Shown: piece after piece, positions 8,275-15,493 of the stretch
Numbering within the stretch: the first letter of the stretch is position 1
Layout: each line of letters opens with the position of its first letter
DNA from: Actinomadura_C sp036008685
GTDB lineage: Bacteria > Actinomycetota > Actinomycetes > Streptosporangiales > Streptosporangiaceae
Assembly (NCBI GenBank): GCA_036008685.1
Contig: DASYNF010000293.1
Span: 1-64,000 of the forward strand
DNA: 64,000 nt
Direction: 5' to 3'
Program-made: the position numbers and the translations under genes
The notes under the pieces: model-generated
Seen by the model: only the letters and a program-made list of their open reading frames with translations
What the model was told of the DNA's origin: nothing
Databases searched by the model: none

Positions 8275-9303
8275 ATGGACTGGGGACGCGTGATCCTGGC
8301 GGTCGCCGTGGCGGCCGGCATGGTGGCGATCGGGGTCGCGCTGCGGATCGTGCTCGGACGCCTGGGCCGGCGGGTGCGGGAGACCCGGTGGGCCTGGGAC
8401 GACCTCGGCGTCCGGCTGCTGCGCGACCTGGCGGTGACGGCCTCCGCCACGGGCGGGGTGTGGGCGGCCGTGCTGATCCTGAACGTCCGCCCCGGCATCC
8501 GGGAGGCCATCGCCAGGATCCTCGTCGCCCTGCTGATCCTGGCCGTCTCGATCGCGGCCGCGCGCCTGGCCGCGGGGATCGTCACGTCGGTGACACTGGC
8601 CAGAACCGGGGTCGCGAGCTCGGTGACGATCTTCGCCAACATCGCCCGCGTGGTGGTCATCGGGATCGGCGCGCTGGTCCTGCTGCAGAGCCTCGGCGTG
8701 TCGATCACACCGCTCCTCACCGCGCTGGGGGTCGGCGGGCTCGCGGTGGCGCTGGCCCTGCAGGACACCCTGGCCAACCTCTTCGCGGGCGTGCACATCC
8801 TCGCGTCCAAGAAGGTGGAACACGGCGACTACGTCCGTCTGGACGATGGCCAGGAGGGCGACATCGTCGACATCAACTGGCGCAACACCACGATCCGGCT
8901 ACTATCCGACAACCTGCTCATCGTGCCCAATGCCCGCTTCGCCGATGCCATCGTGACGAACTACCACCGGCCGGCCCGGGACATGTCGGTGATCGTCCAG
9001 GTGATGGTGGCCGACGACAGCGACCTCCACGAGGTCGAGCGGGTCACGGTCGACGTCGCCGGAGAGGTGATGGCCGACGTCGAAGGCGCCGTGTACGACC
9101 ACAAGCCGGTGGTGCGGTTCCACACCTTCGCCGAGTCGAGCGTCGAGTTCTCGGTGATCCTGCGGACCCGGACGTTCAGCGATCAGTACGTCGTCGTGCA
9201 CGAGTTCATCAAGCGCCTGCACAGGCGCTACCGCGCCGAGGGCATCGACCTGCCGGCACGCCACGTCATCCTCGAGGGCGAAGCCCGCCCGGCGGCCCGT
9301 TAG
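8275..9303 (+). CDS. MscS-type mechanosensitive channel
   Basis: A 342-residue small-conductance mechanosensitive channel that would release solutes on hypo-osmotic shock. TM helices lie at ~3-24, ~62-80 and ~87-110; the pore-lining helix region is LGVGGLAVALALQDTLANLF, with the Gly/Ala packing typical of MscS TM3. The cytoplasmic beta domain follows (HGDYVRLDDGQEGDIVDINWR, LIVPNARFADAIVTNY) and a final alpha/beta domain to the end. ATG 8275 is chosen because AGAGGAG precedes it by nine bases and the hydrophobic N-terminus starts there. It is monocistronic and convergent with the L,D-transpeptidase. Confidence 0.9.
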   Translation: MDWGRVILAVAVAAGMVAIGVALRIVLGRLGRRVRETRWAWDDLGVRLLRDLAVTASATGGVWAAVLILNVRPGIREAIARILVALLILAVSIAAARLAAGIVTSVTLARTGVASSVTIFANIARVVVIGIGALVLLQSLGVSITPLLTALGVGGLAVALALQDTLANLFAGVHILASKKVEHGDYVRLDDGQEGDIVDINWRNTTIRLLSDNLLIVPNARFADAIVTNYHRPARDMSVIVQVMVADDSDLHEVERVTVDVAGEVMADVEGAVYDHKPVVRFHTFAESSVEFSVILRTRTFSDQYVVVHEFIKRLHRRYRAEGIDLPARHVILEGEARPAAR

Positions 9304-9341
9304 CCCCCGCCCCCGCCTCTCCATGCGCGGCCTCCGGACGC

Positions 9342-9391
9342 CCGCCGGCCCGAGGTCGCCCAGGAGCTGGACGGCGACCTCGGGCCGGCGG
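9342..9391. terminator. Perfect 19-bp stem convergent terminator
   Basis: Arms 9342-9360 and 9373-9391 pair perfectly around a 12-base loop, between the convergent MscS and L,D-transpeptidase genes. No U-tract. Confidence 0.75.
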
Positions 9392-9477
9392 CGTACCGCG
9401 CTCCGCACGCGCGGCGGTCACGGATGGTTCGAAACGGATCGAGCGACGCGGCCGGGTGCGACCGCCCGTCGAAACGG

Positions 9478-10677
9478 TCAGGCGAGGGCGCTGCCCTTCT
9501 TCCACGACTTCCAGGACATCTGCCAGAACGACCAGCCGTTGTCCCAGTTCAGCTTGCGGCGGGAACCGGTGATCTTGACGACGTCGCCGGGCTGGACATT
9601 GCGGTAGAACCAGATGGCGTCCTTGGCCGACTGCCGGACACAGCCGTGGCTGCGGTTGACCTGCCCCAGGGCGTAGTTCTCGCCGGCGGTCTCGTGGAGA
9701 TACTCCCCGCTGTTGGAGATACGGACCGCATAGTTGATCAGTTCGTCGTAGTAGCCGGGATCGCCCTTTTTGCGGCCTGGTGCAACCATTCGGACGGGGT
9801 TGTCCTCTTCCATCGTGAGGTGGACCCCGCTGGTGGTCGTGTATTCCATCGTGCTGCCGTTGCCGGCACTGATCGGAACCGTTCGAACCTTCTTGCCGTC
9901 GACCTGAACGGTCATCTTGTGCGTCTTCAGGTTCACCGCGCTGATTCTCGACGTGCCTATCGCGAACGTCCGGGTGAAGTCCTTGGTCCCGTAAACGTTC
10001 TTGGCGGCCCGGACCCCGGCCAGGTGGCCGGTGACGGTGACCTTCTGGTGAGCGGGCCAGTAGGTCTTCGTCCGATAGATCACCTTCTGGTCGCCGATCC
10101 ACCGCCAAGCGCCCTCGACGGGCTTTTGCGCCTTGACCTCCAGCGCCTTCTCCATCTCGGCCTTGTTGAAGACCGGCCGGTTGAAGTCCAGGATGATCGG
10201 CATCCCGACGCCGTACTTCTTGCCCTTGTTGCCCTCCAGGATCCAGTCCAGCGAGGCCGTGACCGTCCGCTCGGGGGTGAGGGTCTTGAAGGTGCCGGCC
10301 GCCTGGGCGGCCGTGCCCGCGGGGTTCTTGGCGGTCGCGGTGACCGCATAGGCCGTGGAGGGCGAGAGCGTCCACTTGGACCGCCACTCGGTCCGCTCAG
10401 GATTGAAGTCGCCGGGGATCTGCTTGTTTCCGGCCTTGACGCTGACCGTGTCGAGTTTGCCGCCGGCCGCCCTGACCAGCACACCACCGTCGGGACGGAC
10501 CTTGGTGGACCCGTTCGCGGGAGTGATCGACACTTGGGCCTGGGCCTCGTGCTTGGCGTTGGATCTCGAAGAGGCGGTCGAACCGGCCTGACACGCTGTC
10601 GTGGCCATCAGCGACAGGGCGAGCACACCGCCGACCGCGTAATGGGGAAACGACCACACAGACTTGATGACGCGCAA
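9478..10677 (-). CDS. L,D-transpeptidase (YkuD) with Ig-like domains
   Basis: A 399-residue exported enzyme that forms 3-3 cross-links in peptidoglycan. The N-terminus is hydrophobic (HYAVGGVLALSLMATTAC) and ends in a Cys that may be lipidated, although the lipobox is poor. Two Ig-like domains follow (ITPANGSTKVRPDGG and FNRPVFNKAEMEKAL regions), then the YkuD catalytic domain with YLHETAGENYALG and the active-site motif NRSHGCVRQS. Length and order match mycobacterial LdtMt2-type proteins. The TTG at 10677 is preferred because GAGG lies eight bases upstream; a GTG at 10686 is the alternative. An ECF-type promoter candidate is at 10780-10806. Confidence 0.9.
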   Translation of the reverse strand: MRVIKSVWSFPHYAVGGVLALSLMATTACQAGSTASSRSNAKHEAQAQVSITPANGSTKVRPDGGVLVRAAGGKLDTVSVKAGNKQIPGDFNPERTEWRSKWTLSPSTAYAVTATAKNPAGTAAQAAGTFKTLTPERTVTASLDWILEGNKGKKYGVGMPIILDFNRPVFNKAEMEKALEVKAQKPVEGAWRWIGDQKVIYRTKTYWPAHQKVTVTGHLAGVRAAKNVYGTKDFTRTFAIGTSRISAVNLKTHKMTVQVDGKKVRTVPISAGNGSTMEYTTTSGVHLTMEEDNPVRMVAPGRKKGDPGYYDELINYAVRISNSGEYLHETAGENYALGQVNRSHGCVRQSAKDAIWFYRNVQPGDVVKITGSRRKLNWDNGWSFWQMSWKSWKKGSALA

Positions 10678-10779
10678 CTGTCGCACCTCGGGGGGAATCC
10701 CGGCTCCAGGACCGCAATGCCTGGTCCGAGTGGGTCTACATATGGTGAGGGACCCCACAGTCGGCCCCTATCGGTAATT

Positions 10780-10806
10780 GACGGTGGCCTGCCGGGTTTG
10801 GTTCCC
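10780..10806 (-). promoter_or_regulatory. ECF-type promoter candidate for the L,D-transpeptidase
   Basis: On the minus strand GGGAAC (10806-10801) is followed after 17 bases by CGTC (10783-10780), the AAC/CGTC pattern of envelope-stress ECF sigma factors. It would give a leader of ~95 bases. Pattern match only. Confidence 0.4.
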
Positions 10807-10928
10807 GCGTCCCAAGGACAATTTACTCGATTTTTTCACCATCCGTACGAGACGGACCGCTTAGAGGGATTTGTACTGGCCCGCACCCGGGTCACCACCG
10901 CGGCCGCCATCTCGACGTGGCCGGTCCC

Positions 10929-11125
10929 GCACTTGTCCACAGGCCTGTGGACAAGTGCCCGCCGGATTCACGCGTCTCCAGCCCTCCACAGGTGGACCCG
11001 GCGACCGCGCGTGCCACCGCGGATCGCCCCGAGCGTTGACGAATGCCTCCACCGGCCTCGGCTCCGGCGGCAGGACACTCCGACCCGTCACCGACGCCGG
11101 CGTTGTCCACAGGAGCTGTGCACAA
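10929..11125. repeat. Cluster of DnaA-box-like sequences around a 30-bp palindrome
   Basis: 10929-10958 is a perfect 30-base palindrome holding two inverted TTGTCCACA boxes (10933-10941 and 10946-10954). CCCTCCACA follows at 10982-10990, TTGTCCACA at 11103-11111 and TGTGCACAA at 11117-11125 as a second inverted pair. TTGTCCACA is the preferred DnaA box of high-GC actinomycetes. No dnaA or dnaN is nearby, so this is not an evident chromosomal origin. It fills most of the gap between the L,D-transpeptidase promoter and the DUF2277 gene. Confidence 0.55.
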
Positions 11126-11236
11126 CGTCGAGATCGCAGGGCCTCATCCTCGGCCGGGCTCGCTCTCGCCTTCACCCGGCGGGGGTTCTTCCGCCACGGG
11201 ACCGTCCCCACGGGCCGGCCGGGCGACAATGCGGTC

Positions 11237-11458
11237 ATGTGCCGCAGCATCAAGACCCTACGTCCGCCCTTCGCCGACGATGTCACAGCGGAGGACATTC
11301 GCGCCGCCGCGCTTCAGTACGTACGGAAGGTCTCGGGGTTCCGCAGCCCGGCCGGCCACAACGCCGAGGCCTTCGACGCCGCAGTGGAGGCCATCGCCGA
11401 GGCGACGACCGCGTTGCTCTCCTCGATCGAGGTTCGCGGCCGCCTCAGCGGCCGGTGA
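11237..11458 (+). CDS. DUF2277 protein
   Basis: A 73-residue protein that matches the DUF2277 family almost end to end: MCRSIKTLRPPF at the start, then DIRAAALQYVRKVSGFR and HNAEAFDAAVEAIAEAT. The family is small, cytoplasmic and of unknown function, with an invariant Cys at residue 2. The ATG at 11237 gives the family's usual N-terminus; there is no strong ribosome site, so translation from a leaderless or short-leader message is possible. The DnaA-box-like cluster lies just upstream. Confidence 0.85.
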   Translation: MCRSIKTLRPPFADDVTAEDIRAAALQYVRKVSGFRSPAGHNAEAFDAAVEAIAEATTALLSSIEVRGRLSGR

Positions 11459-11666
11459 GATCGCGGCCCCGGCAGGCCGTTCGGCCTGGACCGGACCTGG
11501 ACCAGACCTGAACCGGATGGGCCTGGACCAGATTGGGTCGTACGGCCTGGGCGAGACGGCCAGGCCACACCCCGGCCCCGGTTCACCTGATCATGCGCGT
11601 GGAGCGTCAGGGGAGGAGCCGGCGCGTCGGGTCTTTCGCCTTGGATCTCCAGTCTCGAGCCTGCCG
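11459..11666. other. Convergent spacer with CCTGGACC repeats
   Basis: Between DUF2277 and the cold-shock gene the octamer CCTGGACC and variants (CCTGAACC) recur about five times between 11486 and 11531. No clear terminator with U-tract is seen. Confidence 0.4.
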
Positions 11667-11870
11667 TTATTCCGGGGTGATGTTCTCCGCCTGCGGGCCC
11701 TTCTGGCCCTGCGTGATGTCGAACCGGACCCGCTGCCCTTCCTGGAGCTCACGGTAACCCTGGCCCGCGATGTTGGAGTAATGAGCGAAGACGTCCGGGC
11801 CTCCGCCGTCCTGTTCGATGAAGCCGAAGCCCTTTTCCGAGTTGAACCACTTCACGGTGCCAGTAGCCAT
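11667..11870 (-). CDS. Cold-shock protein (CspA family)
   Basis: A 67-residue single cold-shock domain. RNP1 is KGFGFIEQ and RNP2 is DVFAHYSNI, with the aromatic residues for single-stranded nucleic acid binding present. The protein would act as an RNA chaperone in the cytoplasm. The ATG at 11870 is fixed by GGGAG upstream and by family length; the frame extends further upstream but only as leader. The leader contains a hairpin with a U-run (11958-11993), which suggests regulation before translation. Confidence 0.95.
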   Translation of the reverse strand: MATGTVKWFNSEKGFGFIEQDGGGPDVFAHYSNIAGQGYRELQEGQRVRFDITQGQKGPQAENITPE

Positions 11871-11957
11871 GTCGATCTCCCTCAGGGGGTGGCGGAGCTC
11901 GCACCGTGCGGGTCCCGCATGCCGTAACGCCCCCGTCCGGGCCAAGGCCGGTGTACC

Positions 11958-12023
11958 AAAAAAGCGCCTGAGGTACGTCTCACCAGGCGCTTTAAATGAT
12001 CACAAGGAGCTACGCTCAGTCTA
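11958..12023 (-). promoter_or_regulatory. Leader terminator and promoter candidate upstream of csp
   Basis: On the minus strand a 10-bp stem (arms 11993-11984 and 11970-11961, 13-base loop) is followed by six T, a typical intrinsic terminator, ~90 bases before the csp start. A TAGACT -10-like box lies at 12023-12018, which would start RNA near 12011. The arrangement fits a leader attenuator or thermosensor; a ~55-nt small RNA is the alternative. The -35 region is poor. Confidence 0.5.
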
Positions 12024-12165
12024 GCAGAGCGACCTCGGCCGGATCCTGGCCGCGGACGGCCTCTGGTGGCGGTCCGCGGCCACGGCCACGGCCCGACTCC
12101 GCGGCACCCGGGGAAAGTGCCGGACGGCCCAGACCGGTTACCGGCCGGTCCATTACCCTTCCCCC

Positions 12166-12513
12166 ATGGCCGGACTGCTGCGCAAAGCGATGCTTTCCTT
12201 CGGGCTCACCGACGAGCCGCTGGATTTCGGCGAACAGGACGACGAGGCCGTCGTCGCGTTGCCCGCGCCCGCGCGGCGCCGGCGGCCCCACATCGTGACC
12301 TTGCACGCCCGGCAGTTCAACAACGACGCACCCGTGATCGGTGACCTCTTCCGCACCGGCGCGACGGTGATCATAGATCTCAGTGGCACCGACGAGCCGA
12401 CCCTGACGCGGTTCCTGGACTTCGGCGCGGGCCTGGCCTTCGGGCACGGCGGCCGCATCGAGAAGGTGGCGCCATCGGTGCTCCTGCTGACTCCCCAGGG
12501 CGTGGCCGCCTAG
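12166..12513 (+). CDS. sepF: SepF-like cell division protein
   Basis: A 115-residue SepF-like protein. The N-terminal MAGLLRKAMLSFGL is the short amphipathic membrane-binding helix, followed by an acidic linker and the SepF domain (PHIVTLHARQFNNDAPVIGD, then GATVIIDLSG and ARFLDF-type helix TRFLDFGAGLAFG, ending VAPSVLLLTP). SepF links FtsZ to the membrane. It is shorter than the usual actinobacterial SepF and is not in a dcw cluster (no ftsZ or divIVA adjacent), so it is probably one of the extra SepF paralogues of filamentous actinomycetes. Confidence 0.85.
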   Translation: MAGLLRKAMLSFGLTDEPLDFGEQDDEAVVALPAPARRRRPHIVTLHARQFNNDAPVIGDLFRTGATVIIDLSGTDEPTLTRFLDFGAGLAFGHGGRIEKVAPSVLLLTPQGVAA

Positions 12514-12802
12514 CCCGTGCGTGGCGCAATCGCCGAGATGGCTCCATAGAGTCATCCGCGTCCCTCCGGCAGAGCCCATTCCCATCTGCCGTGACGGCCG
12601 AGGTCCCGCGCCCTTCCGCGGGGATCGAGGCGTGATAACGTCCGGTTACGGACAGCACGAGCATCGTCGCACTCGGTCACGGACCGAGGTCGCCGACGGA
12701 CCCCTCGTATCGTGGGAGCGCCTCAGCCGCTGAGCGTCCTTCCGCCGTCCAGGGCCACCTACCCCACCCTCAGGGCCGCGTTCCGAAAGGAAGGGTGTTC
12801 CC

Positions 12803-13753
12803 ATGCCGTTGAAGAGGCTCGCGGCGTCGGCGGCGGCCGGATCCGTGAGCACGTTCATGGCCCTTCTCAGCGGCGTGTCACCCATCCTGCCCGCCGTGCC
12901 GCTTCTGCCCGCCGCCACGGCGGCGACCTCGGCGGACATCGTGGACCCGGGCGCCACCGCGGACCCGGGCGGGGCCCGGGCCGGAGCCAACAGCGTCGAC
13001 ACCACCGGCGCCCCCGCCTCACCCGGCGGCGACGACGGCGCGTCGCCGGGCACCGCCGCCGGCGGGCCGGCGGGCCGGAGTGAGACCACGTGCCGGATCC
13101 ACGATTTCTACAAGATCAAATCCCATAGGCCGCACAGCTTCTGGATCCCGGGGACGCATTTCATCGATGGCCCGGGCGGCAAGATGTTCGTCTGGGTGAA
13201 GCGGTGGCACACCGTGGAGGCGCGGGTTCGAGGGCATCACGAAGTGCTGAAGCAATTCAACTTCCGGACGTTCCTCTGGAGAGCTCGCAAAGAGGTGGTC
13301 CGTGATCTCGCGAGGTTTCACAGCATCGAGTTCAAGCACGAGTACGTCCGGGGGATCACTGACGGGATGTACGGCCACATGCGCTATCGCGTCTTCGGCC
13401 ACCGGATCCGCTTTCAGCAGTGGCACCGCAACGGCGACTGCGGACTGCGGAAAGTCGGCTCCGGGGTGGCCATCGTGCCGACGACCTCCGAGGGCTGGAA
13501 GTTCTGGGAGACGGGCTGCCCGCGAGACGACCCGCGCAAGCAGCCGAAGAAAAAGACAAAAGGCCAGGAAGAAGAGAAGAAGTCCAGCCAGGGAAACCCC
13601 GGGAGTTCGAACCGGCGGTCCCAGGACGGCGCCGGGGCGCGGCGGCGCGGGTCCGGCACCGGGGCGCGGCGGCGCGGGTCCGGCACCGGGGCCGGGGCGA
13701 AGGGGCCGGCCGCCCGCGACGGCCGGAAGGCCGGACCGGCGCGATGCGCCTGA
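12803..13753 (+). CDS. Secreted protein of unknown function
   Basis: A 316-residue exported protein. The signal peptide is residues 1-41 (long h-region, ATAATSA end). A low-complexity Gly/Ala/Asp linker follows, then a compact domain at ~96-240 with two or three Cys (TTCRIHDFYK, GDCGLRK, ETGCP) and the motifs GPGGKMFVWVKR, YGHMRYRVFGHRI and GWKFWETG. That domain resembles a family of small secreted actinomycete proteins of unknown fold. The last ~75 residues are strongly basic and repetitive (KKKTKGQEEEKK, then GARRRGSGT twice), which may hold the protein on wall polymers or DNA. Start ATG with AAGGAAGGG upstream. Confidence 0.7.
   Translation: MPLKRLAASAAAGSVSTFMALLSGVSPILPAVPLLPAATAATSADIVDPGATADPGGARAGANSVDTTGAPASPGGDDGASPGTAAGGPAGRSETTCRIHDFYKIKSHRPHSFWIPGTHFIDGPGGKMFVWVKRWHTVEARVRGHHEVLKQFNFRTFLWRARKEVVRDLARFHSIEFKHEYVRGITDGMYGHMRYRVFGHRIRFQQWHRNGDCGLRKVGSGVAIVPTTSEGWKFWETGCPRDDPRKQPKKKTKGQEEEKKSSQGNPGSSNRRSQDGAGARRRGSGTGARRRGSGTGAGAKGPAARDGRKAGPARCA
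13634..13687. repeat. 27-bp tandem repeat inside the secreted-protein gene
   Basis: Two identical 27-base units (13634-13660 and 13661-13687) encode GARRRGSGT twice, with a partial third copy after them. Being a multiple of three, copy number can vary without breaking the frame. Confidence 0.85.
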
Positions 13754-14245
13754 TCCGGCCGCCGGTCCGGCGAGGATCGGCGGTGCCGGCTCCCACGTCC
13801 CCGTCGCCTCATGCCAGGTGTCGCCGGTGAACTGAACGTCGCGATACCCGGGCCGTGCCCTCGTGTGGTTTGGGCGGCATTGGGGTACGCTCCGGATTGG
13901 CGCTCGAGATCCCGCTCGATATCCCGATCCATATCCCGTTCGACAGTTGAGGCGGGTTGAGGCGGATTCAGGCGCCTCCCGGTCGGTTTCCAGCCGACCC
14001 CGGCCGATCCGTTTCCTGGATCGGCACGTGCCGGGCCGATCTGAGTGCCACGGCTTTTGGCTCTCCACCCCCGATCAAGGCACGGGCCGATCCGGACACG
14101 GACCGATCCAGACACGGGTCGTGGTCGAGCACCGGCTCGCTCCGCACGGAGCCGAGTCCTCCATTCCCCGCGTACACGTGATGGTCGCCCCCGTCCGTAC
14201 GCGGTCCCGATGGGGAGCGCCGCGACGCCCCCGCGAAAGGACCCC
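13754..14245. other. Repeat-rich leader region of the rho paralogue
   Basis: About 490 bases without a convincing gene. Imperfect short repeats stand out: three ATCCCG-type units (GATCCC, ATATCCC, ATATCCC) at ~13909-13937, TTGAGGCGG twice at ~13946-13965, and GACACGG twice at ~14095-14117. Promoter and leader of the downstream rho paralogue must lie here; C-rich stretches near 14160-14240 could be Rho-binding sites. Confidence 0.4.
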
Positions 14246-15427
14246 ATGACCACTACCGAGATCCCACCTGCGGCGGCGACCCGGCGTGGACCCGCCTCGG
14301 GCACCGTCCCCCGGCAGCGCGGTGACGACCTGACCGTCCCCTTCGCCGGCCTGCTGGCCCTCCAGGAGAAGCACGCGTTCGTACGGACCGGCGGCTACCT
14401 CCCGGGACCGAACGACGTCTATGTCTCGCTGGCGCAGGTCCACGCGAACGGGCTGCGCGCCGGAGACGCCCTCGAAGGGACGGCCAGGTCTTCTCGCTCC
14501 GGCCGGGAGAGCTTCAGCGCCCTCGTGCACGTCGACACGGTCAACGGCCTCGCACCCGGCGAGGAGCGCGCCGACTTCGCCGAGCTCACTCCGCTGCATC
14601 CGAACGAGCGGCTGCGCCTGGACAACGGCGCCCTGGCCACCCGGATCATCGATCTGGTCAGCCCGATCGGCAAAGGCCAGCGCGGCCTGATCGTCTCACC
14701 GCCGAAGGTCGGCAAGACGATGGTGCTCCAGGCGCTGGCCAACTCCATCGCGCTCAACAACCCGGAATGCCACCTCATGGTCGTGCTCGTGGACGAGCGC
14801 CCCGAAGAGGTCACCGACATGCAGCGCTCGGTGCGCGGTGAGATCATCCACTCGACCTTCGACCGGCCGGCGGAGGAGCACGTCGCCGTGGCGGAGCTGG
14901 CGGTCGCACGCGCCAAGCGGCTCGTGGAGCAGGGCCGCGACGTGGTCATCCTGCTCGACTCGATCACCAGGCTCGGCCGCGCCTACAACCTGTCCGCGCC
15001 CCCCGGCAACCGGATCCTGGCGGGAGGCGTCGCCGCCTCCGCGCTCTACCCGCCCAAGAAGTTCTTCGGCGCCGCACGCAACATCGAGAACGGCGGTTCG
15101 CTCACGATCCTCGCCACCGCGCTGGTGGAGACCGGCTCGCGGATGGACGACGTCTTCTTCGAGGAGTTCAAGGGCACGGGGAACATGGAGCTGAAGCTCG
15201 ACCGGTCCCTCGCCGACAAACGCCTCTTCCCCGCCGTGGACGTCAACGCCTCGGGCACGCGGCGTGAGGAGCTGCTCATGGACCCCGAGGAGCTCGCGCT
15301 CTCGTGGCGGCTGCGCCGGGTCTTCAACGGCCTGGACACCCAGCAGAGTCTCGAGCTCCTGCTCGACAAGCTGAAGAAGACCTCCTCCAACGTCGAGTTC
15401 CTGCTCCAGTTGCAGCGAACGACCTGA
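14246..15427 (+). CDS. rho: Short transcription termination factor Rho paralogue
   Basis: A 393-residue Rho. Residues ~28-110 are the OB-fold RNA-binding domain (FAGLLALQEKHAFVRTGGY with LPGPNDVYVS); the N-terminal helical domain and the long basic/acidic insertion of the main actinobacterial Rho (usually over 600 residues) are absent. The hexameric ATPase core is intact: Walker A SPPKVGKT (usual PPKAGKT, so Ala to Val), VDERPEEVTDM, Walker B DVVILLDSITRLGRAYN, Q-loop and R-loop region LSAPPGNRILAGG, and GTGNMELKLDR. ATG 14246 has GAAAGGA upstream. It probably is a second, accessory Rho. Confidence 0.9.
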   Translation: MTTTEIPPAAATRRGPASGTVPRQRGDDLTVPFAGLLALQEKHAFVRTGGYLPGPNDVYVSLAQVHANGLRAGDALEGTARSSRSGRESFSALVHVDTVNGLAPGEERADFAELTPLHPNERLRLDNGALATRIIDLVSPIGKGQRGLIVSPPKVGKTMVLQALANSIALNNPECHLMVVLVDERPEEVTDMQRSVRGEIIHSTFDRPAEEHVAVAELAVARAKRLVEQGRDVVILLDSITRLGRAYNLSAPPGNRILAGGVAASALYPPKKFFGAARNIENGGSLTILATALVETGSRMDDVFFEEFKGTGNMELKLDRSLADKRLFPAVDVNASGTRREELLMDPEELALSWRLRRVFNGLDTQQSLELLLDKLKKTSSNVEFLLQLQRTT

Positions 15428-15493
15428 CCACGCCCTGACCATGCCTCGCCCTGGCCATGCGCAGCGTGGCCGGCGGTGTCGGCCTCTGACCGG

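Noticed and set aside
10929..11125. Chromosomal origin (oriC)
   Set aside because: Too few boxes and no dnaA or dnaN next to them.
9424..11511. Long plus-strand open frame (695 codons)
   Set aside because: It is antisense to the L,D-transpeptidase and has no domain; the composition is that of a high-GC shadow frame.
13414..14304. Minus-strand frame with the segment ERDMDRDIERDLER
   Set aside because: The heptad-like text comes from short DNA repeats (ATATCCCG) read in one frame; no start context or conservation evident.
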